Shown here piece by piece: positions 43,169-52,150 of a stretch of DNA of 64,000 nucleotides (position 1 is its first letter; every line of letters starts with the position of its first letter). The stretch comes from Parapedobacter sp037190485. Its GTDB lineage: Bacteria; Bacteroidota; Bacteroidia; Sphingobacteriales; Sphingobacteriaceae. The stretch lies in assembly GCA_037190485.1 (NCBI GenBank), contig JBBCJB010000004.1, forward strand, positions 124,001 through 188,000. The letters run 5' to 3'. The position numbers and the translations under genes are program-made. The notes beneath the pieces are model-generated. The model had not been told where the DNA came from and did no database searches. It worked only from the letters and a program-made list of their open reading frames with translations.

Positions 43169-45691
43169 TTAATTGTAATTTTCTTCCACCTCGCTATTCA
43201 ACTCCAGGATATTCTCAAACAAACGGTACGCTCCCGGTACGGCTGCCGGCAACTGCCTGAACCAGGAAAGTGCCGTGTAGACGGCGTATCCCTTCCCGAT
43301 CCGGCCGATCAATAATCCGCCCGCCAATACCGCTTCACCGGGATCGCGCATTCCCAGTATCGCCTGGAAACGGGAATCCCATCGATCCGGGATGTACATC
43401 CCGCGATCATAGACCCACCCTTCGAAATCCGAGCCGGCTATCCGATTGGGCACATGCAGCACCCGGTGATCCGGCTCGAGGAAACCTACCGGAGCATCTT
43501 CATCGGTAACGCGATTACTTGACGGATGCACCGGCAATATCCCGGCAACCCCGTCCTTCAGGTCGAAATTCGTATTGTATAGGTGTACGACGGTACCGCC
43601 CCGCTCAGCGTATTCCAACAGCCGGCCATGGAAGCGCGCTAACCCGGTATGGACGTTGTACGCCCGGATTCCCAAAACGATTGCCTTGAAGGAGTCCAGG
43701 TCCGTCCACCCAAGCGTTTCGTGGTCCAGCTCGACAACATCATACCCCATCTCCACCAAGCTTTCAGGCAAACGATCTTTCGCCCCACACACATAACCGA
43801 TCCTCCCGCCCTTCGCAGCGATTGCCACCCGGACCGCTTTCGAACGGGCCTCCGGGAACTGGTACTGTCGCTGGATATGCGGATAATCGATCAACAGACG
43901 CCCCAACCCATAGCGGTCGGCACCGATGACCACCGCCGCGGAAAGCGTCGTTTCCGATTCGTTTTGCGGAGGATCGACCCGGAAGACCACTTCATGGCGC
44001 TGGCCTTCCCGCAAGTCCGGGAAAACCGCCCGCTGCGGGGAAACAGTCCACGCCTCTCCCGCATCCAGTTCAACGAAACCGGGTTCGACGGCCCTGCTTG
44101 CACGTACCGTTATACGCACCTCCCTTGGCTCGGGGCCCGCAAAGACATAGACGGGCCGATCCAGATTGACGGATACCGCAGGCACGATGGCCAACGGGTG
44201 TCGACGTTCCCCAATTTTAGGATCGACCGATACCTGGACGATGGGGAGCTCGATGGCAAGTGGCCTCCCGAGCACGTTCACCTGAAGCGTACCCATCGGC
44301 CCGGTCTCGAATGCCCCAACACCCCGCAGTTCCAATGCCGTTGCAGGCGTGCCATAAGCCCCTGCCGTGCCCCCGTTCCGTAGCCATCTTGGCTGTGAAA
44401 GCGGTGCGTTCCCGTTAATCCTTGCCGCGAAGCCCTGGGAAAAGGTGGCGTTTCCGTCGACTACACCTTCGATGCGAACGTCCAGATCGCTGGACGGGAT
44501 AACCAATCGCTCCACGTTGACAGGCCAAGCCGCAGGGTTGGCTACCTCCAACCGCACAGCCAGGCTGTCGCCCGGACAGACCGTCGATACCTGCGTCGTT
44601 ATCCGTGCATTCAATCCCAGCAATCGGATAACGAGCTGCTTTAGGGCCTCCTGCTTGCGCGTTGCCCAAGGATCATCCGCATGGTCTTCCAACCGGCCGT
44701 ACAGCTCCAATAACGCCGGGACGGATGCCGACGGATCGCCGAAATCGTAATCGCTGATGATCCGCCGTAACCGATGGCCCACCTCGGAACCGGCGGCACT
44801 CCGTCCCCACCCGGTATCGATACCGTCCAATACGCCCGCCATCGCAGGCGTGCCGGCGACATGCCGGAAATACTCCAGGCATCTGCCGCGCACCACCGCC
44901 ACGCCCATGGCCTGCGAATGATGAAGGATCCGGCTTTCCGTACCCAGTTCGGCATAACTGACGCCTAAATATGGATTGTAACGCCCGATATCGATAGCAA
45001 AATCGCCCGGCTCCGCGACCACGTTTCCTTCACTGCCCTTTACGCCGAACCGATCGTAGACATTCCAGAGCAACCGTTCCGCCTGCCAGGCATTTACATG
45101 GCGCAATTGCTCAGGGAATCGTTCCGGATCGGCGGCCGCATGGAACGCTTCTTCGGCCAATAGGCCGGAGGCGGTATGGTGCCCGTGCTCGTGGGGCACA
45201 TGCGTCGGAAACCGGGAAATGATCACATCCGGCTTGAAATCGCGGATGATCCAAACCATGTCGGCCAGTACGCTGTCCTTGCCCCATATCCGCAGCGTCT
45301 CTTCGGCGGTCTTGGAATACCCGAGATCTTTTGCGCGGGTGAAACATACCGACGCACCATCCACGCCACGGGCTGCGAGCGATTCCTGCACCCGCAAAAT
45401 TCCCAAGGATACGCCCTGCTCATCGCCGACCAGGTTTTGGCCTCCTTCACCCCTGGTAATGGAAAGATAAGCCACATCGGCCAATTCGCCATTGGCCAGG
45501 TACGCCAGCAGTGCATTGTTCTCATCGTCTGGATGCGCTCCAATGTATAATACCCGTGCCAGCACGTCCAGGCGCTTCAACGATTGGTACAGTTGCGCCG
45601 AACCGTTGGCGCCTGCAACGTGCCTCGCCAACATACCGTGAGGCATGATGACCGTCAGAAGCGCGATCAACAACCCGGATTTCCCGCGCAT
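43169..45691 (-). CDS. PIG-L/LmbE-family deacetylase with C-terminal glutamine-amidotransferase-like domain, exported
   Basis: 840 residues from the ATG complementary to 45689-45691; the open frame extends upstream through susD but the signal peptide (MRGKSGLLIALLTVIMPHG) supports this start. Deacetylase zinc motif GAHPDDE at 51-57, SRFPTHVPHEHGHHTASGLL with the second His cluster. The C-terminal third (RIGYVCGAKDRLPESLVEMGYDV, LGIRAYN, YAERGGTVVHLYN) resembles a class I amidotransferase fold. The family removes acetyl groups from GlcNAc-containing molecules and includes mycothiol/bacillithiol enzymes (MshB, Mca, BshB). It is 5 nt after susD in the same operon. Confidence 0.85.
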   Translation of the reverse strand: MRGKSGLLIALLTVIMPHGMLARHVAGANGSAQLYQSLKRLDVLARVLYIGAHPDDENNALLAYLANGELADVAYLSITRGEGGQNLVGDEQGVSLGILRVQESLAARGVDGASVCFTRAKDLGYSKTAEETLRIWGKDSVLADMVWIIRDFKPDVIISRFPTHVPHEHGHHTASGLLAEEAFHAAADPERFPEQLRHVNAWQAERLLWNVYDRFGVKGSEGNVVAEPGDFAIDIGRYNPYLGVSYAELGTESRILHHSQAMGVAVVRGRCLEYFRHVAGTPAMAGVLDGIDTGWGRSAAGSEVGHRLRRIISDYDFGDPSASVPALLELYGRLEDHADDPWATRKQEALKQLVIRLLGLNARITTQVSTVCPGDSLAVRLEVANPAAWPVNVERLVIPSSDLDVRIEGVVDGNATFSQGFAARINGNAPLSQPRWLRNGGTAGAYGTPATALELRGVGAFETGPMGTLQVNVLGRPLAIELPIVQVSVDPKIGERRHPLAIVPAVSVNLDRPVYVFAGPEPREVRITVRASRAVEPGFVELDAGEAWTVSPQRAVFPDLREGQRHEVVFRVDPPQNESETTLSAAVVIGADRYGLGRLLIDYPHIQRQYQFPEARSKAVRVAIAAKGGRIGYVCGAKDRLPESLVEMGYDVVELDHETLGWTDLDSFKAIVLGIRAYNVHTGLARFHGRLLEYAERGGTVVHLYNTNFDLKDGVAGILPVHPSSNRVTDEDAPVGFLEPDHRVLHVPNRIAGSDFEGWVYDRGMYIPDRWDSRFQAILGMRDPGEAVLAGGLLIGRIGKGYAVYTALSWFRQLPAAVPGAYRLFENILELNSEVEENYN

Positions 45692-45696
45692 GGCTA

Positions 45697-47109
45697 TTAT
45701 TCGTTTTGTTTGAAATGCCGATTGATATCCAACTCGCGTTGCGGGATCAGGTAAAGCAAGCGGGGGCTCTTCCCGATCGCCCGCAATACCGTTTCGGCCT
45801 TTCCGAAGCGGAGTAAATCCGGCCACCGGTGGTTTTCGAACGCAAACTCGACCCGCCGCTCGTACAGCAGCTTATCCGCGAACGACCCGGGCGTACCTGG
45901 CCCCACTTGCGGGATTGCCGTGTTGCTGCCCCTTTTGCGTACCTGATTGATCAACGCGTAGGCCTCTTCCGATTCACCGAGCGCCTCGGCCAACGAAAGC
46001 AGGACGTCGGCATAGCGGAAAACGATGAAATTATTCGAACCGTCGTTTTCACCGTGCGCATTCGTTTTACCGTACTTCACGATAAAGCGTGCATCATTTC
46101 TCGAATTGGTCAACGTACTACCCGAACTGTTGGTGTAAATCGTATCCAAAGACGCCGAGAACCGCTTGTCGCCGGCAAGGTATGCCGAAAGCAGTTCATT
46201 GGTCGGTCGGTTCCTGAAGGTTCCAGTGGTGCGTGGCAGCCAGGGCGAAAATGCTGTGGTAAAGGAGTTTCCCGTACCGGTGCCCCCGCCCTGGAACTGC
46301 ACCTCGAAAATCGACTCGGCGTTATTCTCGTTCTCCAGCCCCCAAAGGCCGCTGTAGTCATCGAGCAGGGTATAGCCGTAATCGCTGATGATGCGGCGAA
46401 GCACCGGTACCGCTGCCGGCCTATCACCCTGCAACAAATAAACTTTCGCCAGCAAGATGGCTGCGGCACCTTTGGTTGCCCGGCCAACGTTATTGCCCGT
46501 GTAGGATACCGGCAACCCGCTTTCGGCTTGCTGGAGGTCGGTCGCCAGCTGCGCATAGACGGCCGAAGCCGGCACCTGAGGCTGCCCGAGGCTTTCTTCC
46601 ACAGATTGCGGCTCCTGCAACACCAGCGGGATGTTGCCGAACGTGATGGCCAGGTTATAATAGAACAGCGAACGCAGGAACAGGGCTTCGCCTTTGATTC
46701 GGTTTTTCAGCTGTCCGTCGAATTCGACCGCGTCGATGCGACTCAAGACGATGTTAGCGCGGGCCACGCCAAGGTAGGAATCCGTATAGGCCGCGGTAAC
46801 CAGGTCATTGGTAGCGATTTCCGTGAAATTCTCTATCTGTGTGAGCGATGCCCCCAACCCCGTGCCGTCACTGCCTTGGTCGGTATTGTCCGACCGCATT
46901 TCATGCAAGGCCCAATAGCTGTTGTTGTAGGTCCCGCTCGCCTGCAAAACCTTGTAGGTGGCGTTGATTGCCGAAACGAAATCGTCCGCGTTGCGGTAGA
47001 ACCCATTGGCATTGCGTTGCGAGACCGGATTCAGATCGGTAAATGCGCCGCTGCAGGCGGAAAATACGCCCGCCAATACCACCGAAAGATGACTGATGTG
47101 CTTGTTCAT
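45697..47109 (-). CDS. SusD/RagB-family surface lipoprotein, locus 4
   Basis: 470 residues with lipoprotein signal MNKHISHLSVVLAGVFSAC (Cys19). Family blocks: IKGEALFLRSLFYYNLAITFGNIPLV, ATKGAAAILLAKVYLLQGD, FRYADVLLSLAEALG and YERRVEFAFENHRWPDLLRFG. It pairs with the SusC that ends 3 nt upstream. It belongs to another SusD subgroup than those of modules 1-3. Confidence 0.92.
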   Translation of the reverse strand: MNKHISHLSVVLAGVFSACSGAFTDLNPVSQRNANGFYRNADDFVSAINATYKVLQASGTYNNSYWALHEMRSDNTDQGSDGTGLGASLTQIENFTEIATNDLVTAAYTDSYLGVARANIVLSRIDAVEFDGQLKNRIKGEALFLRSLFYYNLAITFGNIPLVLQEPQSVEESLGQPQVPASAVYAQLATDLQQAESGLPVSYTGNNVGRATKGAAAILLAKVYLLQGDRPAAVPVLRRIISDYGYTLLDDYSGLWGLENENNAESIFEVQFQGGGTGTGNSFTTAFSPWLPRTTGTFRNRPTNELLSAYLAGDKRFSASLDTIYTNSSGSTLTNSRNDARFIVKYGKTNAHGENDGSNNFIVFRYADVLLSLAEALGESEEAYALINQVRKRGSNTAIPQVGPGTPGSFADKLLYERRVEFAFENHRWPDLLRFGKAETVLRAIGKSPRLLYLIPQRELDINRHFKQNE

Positions 47110-47112
47110 GAT

Positions 47113-50100
47113 TTAAAATGCAACGTTAATACCGAATGTGAAATTCCTGTTCAGCGGGTAGGCGCCATAATCCTCGCCCTGCACCTGTGGATACTGCGAC
47201 TGGTTGTTTACTTCGGGGTTATAGCCGAGGTAATCCGAGATGGTGAACAGGTTTGTCGCCGTGGCGTAGAAGCGAAGCGACGACACCCGGCTGCCCAGGG
47301 CGTGTTTGGGAAGCGTGTAGCCCACGGAAACATTGCGCAGGCGGATGTAGGAAGCGTCTTCGACCTGGTAGCTTGACGGACGGTTGTTCTGCCCGTGGTT
47401 ATCGCCCATGCGGTCGGCCCGGGGTATCCTCCCGTTGCCCGGCTGTTCGGGCGATTGCCAGCGGTCTACCCAGTCGACATAGGAATTCGTCGCCGCCTCG
47501 CCATTGCCGAGGTGCCGGCGGGTGAGGTTGAGTACTTCCGCACCCTCCACCCCCTGGATGAAGAAACTAAGATCCACGTTGCGGAACGAGAACCGATTGT
47601 TGAGCCCCCAGGTATAATCGGGCAGGTAATTGCCGATCACGGTACGGTCGTTGGCATCGATCTGCCCGTTGCCGTCGACATCCTTGAACCTGAAATCGCC
47701 GGCCCTGGCCGCCGGGGCGATGCGATCCGGAAGCGCCGCGGCCACCTCGGCATCGCTTTGATAGATACCGTCTACCACATAACCGTAATAGCTCCCGATG
47801 GCGTCGCCCACCCGCGTGATGTGCCTGATACCGGCAGCCCCGGTACTCAGGATCGGTTCGCCGTTACCACCCAGCCGCAACACCTCGTTTCGATTGGTGG
47901 AAAAATTGACATCGGTGGTCCACTGGAAGGCACCGGTGAGGTTCCGGCTGGATAAAGCCAATTCAATGCCCTTGTTCTCCACTTCGCCGATGTTCTGCAG
48001 CGCGGTCGTGAAGCCGGCAGCGGCGGGTACCTGCACGTAAAGCAACAGGTCGGTGGTGAGTTTACGGTACCAATCGACGGAAAACGAAAGGCGATTGTTC
48101 AGTAGTTCGGCATCCAACCCCACATTCAGTTGATTGGTTTTCTCCCAGGTCAACCGCCTGTTGCCCAGTGACGATGGCGCCAATCCGTTCACCAATGTCC
48201 CGCCGAGGATATAGTTGTAGGGATCCAACAAGCCGATCGCAGCGTAGTTCGGGATCAGGAAGTTGCCGGTATGGCCCCAGCTGCCCCGTACTTTCAGGTC
48301 TTCCAGCCACTGGCTCTGTTGGATGAACGGTTCCTCGCCCAAACGATAGGCCAACGCAAACGAGGGGAACACGCCTGTACGGCTGTCGGCACCGAAGCGC
48401 GACGCGCGGTCGGCCCGTACCGATGCCGTGAACAGCAACCGGTCGCGGAACGCGTAATTCGCCCGCGCCAGGTAGGATACCAAGGCCCACTCCTCGCGGA
48501 CGGCCGTACCGCCCTCTACCTGCCCACCGCTTACGGTCTCGACCAGGTCGTCTGGGAATCGGCGTGCCCGCACGTTATTGTAGTCCACCTGATCCCGTTG
48601 GGCGGTATAACCACCCAATAGGTTCACGTGGTGCTGCCCTCCGAACTGCTTGTCGTAGGTAAGCGTATTCTCGATGACGTAATTGGTATTGAACGACGCG
48701 TTGGACTGTCCGTAAGGGTCACCCGCGGTAGCCTGCCTGAACAGGAATGCCTTGGCTTGGTAGAACGAGCGGTTCAGGACATTCACATCCGTACCGGCAT
48801 ACAGCCTGTACTTCAGCCCATCCAGGATTTCGTACTCGCCCCAACCGCTTGCCTGTACCCGGAACTGCTGGAGCCGGTCGGAGATATGCTCGATAATGGC
48901 CAGCGGGTTGCTGGCTTCGGTCATGCCGGCTCCCCGGCCTTCGGGTGTGAGCAGGTGCGATTGGTTGTCGGTTTGGTTGATGGATCCATCCGGCAGATAC
49001 GGACTTACCGTCGGCGAGGTTACCAACGCCGAATAGACGATACCCGGTGGAACCGCGAAATAGGGCGCATTCGTTGGCGCCTTGTCTGAGGCGGTATACG
49101 ACGGGCTTACCAGCACGCCGATTTTCAGCTTACTGGAAACATCCCGCGTCAAGTTCGTGCGCAGGTGGTAGCGCTCGAACCCTGAATTCTCGATGATTCC
49201 CTGCTGGTTGAAATACCCACCCGACACGTAATAACTGGACCTGTCGGTACCACCGGTATACGACAGGTTGTATTGCTGGATCGGGGCGGGTTGGAAAATG
49301 ATGTCCTGCCAATCGTTGTCGGTACCGTCCGGATTGATGAAATCGTCCGGAAGGTAGTATTGCGCCGTGTTGGTTTTCGTATACCTTACGGCATTTTCGT
49401 CATTGCGGCTCGCCCCGGCTACGTCCTGTAGATACGCATTGTTCTTGGCCTCCAACGTATATTCGGCCAGTTGCGCTGCATTCATCAGCTTGACCTTGCG
49501 GGCTACCTGTTGCACCCCGGCATATGCATCGACATGGAAAGACGGTGCAGCCTGTCGCTTGCCCCTTTTGGTGGTAATGATCACCACGCCGTTCGAGCCC
49601 CTCGACCCATAGATGGCCGCTGCCGAGGCGTCTTTCAGCACGTCGATCGATTCGATATCCGCTGGGCTGATGGTGGCCAATGGGTTGGTACTGGGGAGCG
49701 CAAACGCCACGGTGCGCGTGGCCACGTCGCCCTGTACGCCTACGCTGACATTTTTTGAAATCGGAAAGCCATCGACCACATACAGCGGTTCGTTCCCCGC
49801 CGAAATGGATCCCAGGCCGCGAACGCGGATGGTGGTTCCCGCGCCAGGCTCTCCACTCGGTTCCTGCACCTGCACACCGGCCAATCGGCCCACGATGGCA
49901 TTTTCGAAGTTACTCACCGCTATTCCTGCGATTTCCACTGCACCGACCGATGCAATCGCCCCGGTAACGTTGCGCTTTCGCTGGGTGCCGTAACCAACCA
50001 CCACCACCTCGTCCAATCCAGCCACATTTCCAGCCAGCCGAACCTCAAGGTAACGCGATGTCGGCACGGCGACCTCCTGCGTGGCAAAACCGACGCTGGA

Positions 50101-50352
50101 GAACACCAGCACATCGCCGGTTGCCGCCGACACGACGAATTCGCCCGATGCCGTCGTACTTACGCCGCGCCGGGCATGGCGAACCTGCACCGTGACGCCG
50201 CCCACCGGCTCGCCCGTCGACGCGTCCACGACCCGGCCGCGCACATCATCCTGTTGCTGTACCACATCGCCAAAAACAGCCACCGGCAACATCAATAAAC
50301 CCAAGGCCAGCCAATTGGACCACCTTTTCGAAAAGCGTAAATATGCTATCAT
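47113..50352 (-). CDS. SusC/RagA-family TonB-dependent transporter, locus 4
   Basis: 1079 residues. Signal peptide (NWLALGLLMLPVAVFG), regulatory-like domain (DVRGRVVDASTGEPVGGVTVQV), canonical signature DEVVVVGYGTQRKRNVTG, plug (AIVGRLAGVQVQEPSG, EPLYVVDGFPIS, SRGSNGVVIITT), barrel ending FGINVAF with the usual terminal aromatic. It lacks the conserved N-terminal block of modules 1-3, so it is an older paralogue. It is preceded by a leader ORF and a terminator hairpin. Confidence 0.94.
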   Translation of the reverse strand: MIAYLRFSKRWSNWLALGLLMLPVAVFGDVVQQQDDVRGRVVDASTGEPVGGVTVQVRHARRGVSTTASGEFVVSAATGDVLVFSSVGFATQEVAVPTSRYLEVRLAGNVAGLDEVVVVGYGTQRKRNVTGAIASVGAVEIAGIAVSNFENAIVGRLAGVQVQEPSGEPGAGTTIRVRGLGSISAGNEPLYVVDGFPISKNVSVGVQGDVATRTVAFALPSTNPLATISPADIESIDVLKDASAAAIYGSRGSNGVVIITTKRGKRQAAPSFHVDAYAGVQQVARKVKLMNAAQLAEYTLEAKNNAYLQDVAGASRNDENAVRYTKTNTAQYYLPDDFINPDGTDNDWQDIIFQPAPIQQYNLSYTGGTDRSSYYVSGGYFNQQGIIENSGFERYHLRTNLTRDVSSKLKIGVLVSPSYTASDKAPTNAPYFAVPPGIVYSALVTSPTVSPYLPDGSINQTDNQSHLLTPEGRGAGMTEASNPLAIIEHISDRLQQFRVQASGWGEYEILDGLKYRLYAGTDVNVLNRSFYQAKAFLFRQATAGDPYGQSNASFNTNYVIENTLTYDKQFGGQHHVNLLGGYTAQRDQVDYNNVRARRFPDDLVETVSGGQVEGGTAVREEWALVSYLARANYAFRDRLLFTASVRADRASRFGADSRTGVFPSFALAYRLGEEPFIQQSQWLEDLKVRGSWGHTGNFLIPNYAAIGLLDPYNYILGGTLVNGLAPSSLGNRRLTWEKTNQLNVGLDAELLNNRLSFSVDWYRKLTTDLLLYVQVPAAAGFTTALQNIGEVENKGIELALSSRNLTGAFQWTTDVNFSTNRNEVLRLGGNGEPILSTGAAGIRHITRVGDAIGSYYGYVVDGIYQSDAEVAAALPDRIAPAARAGDFRFKDVDGNGQIDANDRTVIGNYLPDYTWGLNNRFSFRNVDLSFFIQGVEGAEVLNLTRRHLGNGEAATNSYVDWVDRWQSPEQPGNGRIPRADRMGDNHGQNNRPSSYQVEDASYIRLRNVSVGYTLPKHALGSRVSSLRFYATATNLFTISDYLGYNPEVNNQSQYPQVQGEDYGAYPLNRNFTFGINVAF

Positions 50353-50484
50353 AAAACGAAATTAAACTTCATACCTGCCTAAGTACATGCTCTTTTAACT
50401 AAGCGGGATCCCTGTGGGGCAGGGATCGCCGCTCAAACTAACCCAATTGTAAACATGCTATTAAGAGAGACTTTCCAATCAAAA

Positions 50485-50511
50485 GCCCCGATCCTTTTCA
50501 GTAGCGGGGCC
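50485..50511 (-). terminator. Attenuator-type terminator in the susC locus 4 leader
   Basis: Read on the minus strand: GGCCCCG (50511-50505), 14-nt loop, CGGGGC (50490-50485), then TTTTGATT. It begins 15 nt after the stop codon of the leader ORF and lies 132 nt before the susC start, so it would cut the operon unless suppressed. A 7-nt segment CGGGGCC within the leader ORF (50561-50555) can pair with its 5' arm. Downstream, a GATCCCT-GCCCCAC-AGGGATC hairpin exposes a third GCCCC. Confidence 0.65.
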
Positions 50512-50525
50512 TCTGTATGATGCGA

Positions 50526-50618
50526 TCAAACTATTTTTGAACCCCAACAACATCGGCCCCGACGCATGTCCATATTAGGCATCGGCATCCCGTATTTCAA
50601 TGTTGTGAGTGATTCCAT
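50526..50618 (-). CDS. Leader peptide (uORF) with adjacent Cys codons, susC locus 4
   Basis: 30-codon ORF on the minus strand: starts MESLTTLKYGMPMP, contains MRRGRCCWGSKIV at its end. TGT TGT lie at codons 23-24 of 30. CAATTATA at 50623-50630 reads TATAATTG on the coding strand, a near TAnnTTTG -7 box 5 nt before the ATG, so the mRNA may be almost leaderless. The ORF shares no sequence with the leader ORFs at 1299 and 10185 except the Cys-Cys pair, but the promoter element is the same. A regulatory leader is inferred. Confidence 0.5.
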   Translation of the reverse strand: MESLTTLKYGMPMPNMDMRRGRCCWGSKIV

Positions 50619-50622
50619 GGTG

Positions 50623-50663
50623 CAATTATAGCCAATAAAATCTACTAAATAAGTAGACTTTAA
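50623..50663 (-). promoter_or_regulatory. Promoter and palindromic operator of susC locus 4
   Basis: TCTACT-AAATA-AGTAGA (50641-50657) is a perfect 6-bp-arm palindrome. On the minus strand it lies within TAAAGTCTACTTATTTAGTA, the same 20-nt stretch as in the promoters at 1206-1225 and 10089-10108. Candidate -7 boxes are TAGATTTT (50644-50637) and TATAATTG (50630-50623). Confidence 0.6.
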
Positions 50664-50730
50664 AAGTCAGAATCGTATGTACTTGTGTTAAAGGGAAATA
50701 AATTTCACTTGTTTTAAAAGTATCACTGTC

Positions 50731-51350
50731 TGGCAGGTTTATGGTTGCGCCCGACAGTATCCGGTTGACATGCACCATAACCCTGTCAACGCCTGGCCGG
50801 TTTGTGTTCAACCTTGACGATAGACCTATCGAAACGCACCAGAGCCCTGTCAACGTCTGACCACCTTGTGTCCAACGTCGGGGATAAACCTACTTAAACG
50901 CATCATAACCCGCTCAGCGTCTGACTGGGTTGTGTCTAACGTCGGGAATAAACCTAGCGGAACGCACCATAGCCCCATCAATGTCTGACCGGGGTGTACT
51001 CAACGTCGGAAGCAAACCCACCGAAGTGCGACAGGCTTATGGTTTCGCCGGGCAGGATCCGGCTGGAATGCACCATAAGCCTGCCAACGCCTGACAAGGT
51101 TGTGTCTAACATCGGGGATGAACCTGCTGAAACGCACCACAACCCCATCAGTGCCTGACCCGGTTGTTTTTAACATCGGGGATGAACCTACTGAAACGGG
51201 GCAGGCATGTGTGAGTATCAGAAAGGGTTATGGTCAACGTTTGGGGTAAACCTACCGAAGCACGACAGGTTCCTCCTGGACGTCACCACAAGCCTACCAG
51301 ACGTTACCATAGACCTACCGGACGCGGACAGAAACCTACCAGGCGTCGGG
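50731..51350. repeat. Degenerate 64-bp tandem repeat array
   Basis: Units begin GYCTGRC... and end near CCCCATCA at 50791, 50855, 50919, 50983, 51089 and 51153, with exact 64-nt steps except for one 106-nt step holding an extra segment. That extra segment (about 51025-51088) resembles the stretch just before the first unit (about 50731-50790), both with TTATGGT ... ACCATAA inverted halves, giving a higher-order period of 298 nt. The last 130 nt are shorter degenerate pieces around CCTACCGGACG. No long ORF follows the period (64 is not a multiple of 3), so it is not simply a repeat protein gene. Confidence 0.75.
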
Positions 51351-51392
51351 ATTGCCCGGTTCGATGAAGGCAAAATGTATCCAAAAGAAAAA

Positions 51393-51418
51393 GGGGAAAT
51401 ACCGGATGGCACTTCCCC
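51393..51418 (-). terminator. Rho-independent terminator after the FN3-like gene
   Basis: On the minus strand GGGGAA (51418-51413), a 14-nt loop, TTCCCC (51398-51393), then TTTTTCTTTT. It lies about 47 nt beyond the stop codon of the gene at 51465-52091. Confidence 0.8.
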
Positions 51419-51464
51419 TGTGGCGGTCTCGGCGAAGATGCAACCGCCGATTTCGCTGTTTGCC

Positions 51465-52091
51465 CTACCAACGGGTAAAGGCCGTGGCCACCGGGCTCCA
51501 GGCGCTCTCGCCCTTGATGTTGCGGGCGCGGGCGTAGTAATCGCGGCGGTTTTCAAGCCCCGTCACGATGATGCCCTTGCTCCGCCTTACGCGGCGTATC
51601 TCGCCCCACACCGGCTGCCCGTCGGCATCGAGCTGGTCAGCGATGGTGTATTCGTACTCGCTGGCCACCTTCACCGCGGCCCAGTCGAGTATCATCTCGC
51701 CGGGCATGCGCCCGTCGCGGAACCTGATCCAGTCCACCGGCCCAGGCCCCAGCAATTCAGTGGGCGGTTCCACCGGGTGGAAGCCCGAACTGAGCTGGAT
51801 AGCGCTTACGCTCGTGAAGTTGTTGATGTACGTGGTGACGCGCCGCATCATCACGATGAGCGCCGCCTTGGACTCCTCCTTCTCCCGGTTCTGCTGGATG
51901 CTCCCGCCCTTGGAGGTGATGCCCTGCTTGGTGAGGTAATCCTGCGCCGCGGTCTGGTAGTCTGCGAACTCGGGATCCAGATCCGGGAAATTCGTGTTGG
52001 TCGCCAGTGCGTCCAGCGTATGCCTTGCCAACGTGGCCAGTTTCCCGTCGGTCAGGTGTTCGTAATTCGTCTTTAACTTCGGTCTTCTCAT
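51465..52091 (-). CDS. Uncharacterised protein with C-terminal fibronectin type III-like domain
   Basis: 208 residues without signal peptide. N-terminal helical part (LTDGKLATLARHTLDALATNTNFPDLDPEFADYQTA) and C-terminal FN3-like half (ILDWAAVKVASEYEYTIADQLD, GLENRRDYYARARNIKGESAWSP). Similar proteins occur in many Bacteroidota, often in several copies, and have no known function. It lies 59 nt downstream of a cell-wall-hydrolase-like gene and is flanked by the degenerate repeat array. Confidence 0.75.
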   Translation of the reverse strand: MRRPKLKTNYEHLTDGKLATLARHTLDALATNTNFPDLDPEFADYQTAAQDYLTKQGITSKGGSIQQNREKEESKAALIVMMRRVTTYINNFTSVSAIQLSSGFHPVEPPTELLGPGPVDWIRFRDGRMPGEMILDWAAVKVASEYEYTIADQLDADGQPVWGEIRRVRRSKGIIVTGLENRRDYYARARNIKGESAWSPVATAFTRW

Positions 52092-52150
52092 TTCTTTGTT
52101 GTGTTATTTTGTTTTGAATCTGTTGTGTAGAGACGCAATGCCTTGCATCT

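Noticed and set aside
45829..47376. 515-codon open frame on the + strand
   Set aside because: It is antisense to the susD and susC genes of locus 4, which have signal peptides and full family motifs; the frame shows no recognisable domain and is Arg/Val-rich as expected of a shadow in GC-rich DNA.
50731..51350. CRISPR array
   Set aside because: Units are directly adjacent, degenerate and 64 bp long, without unique spacers, and no cas gene is nearby.
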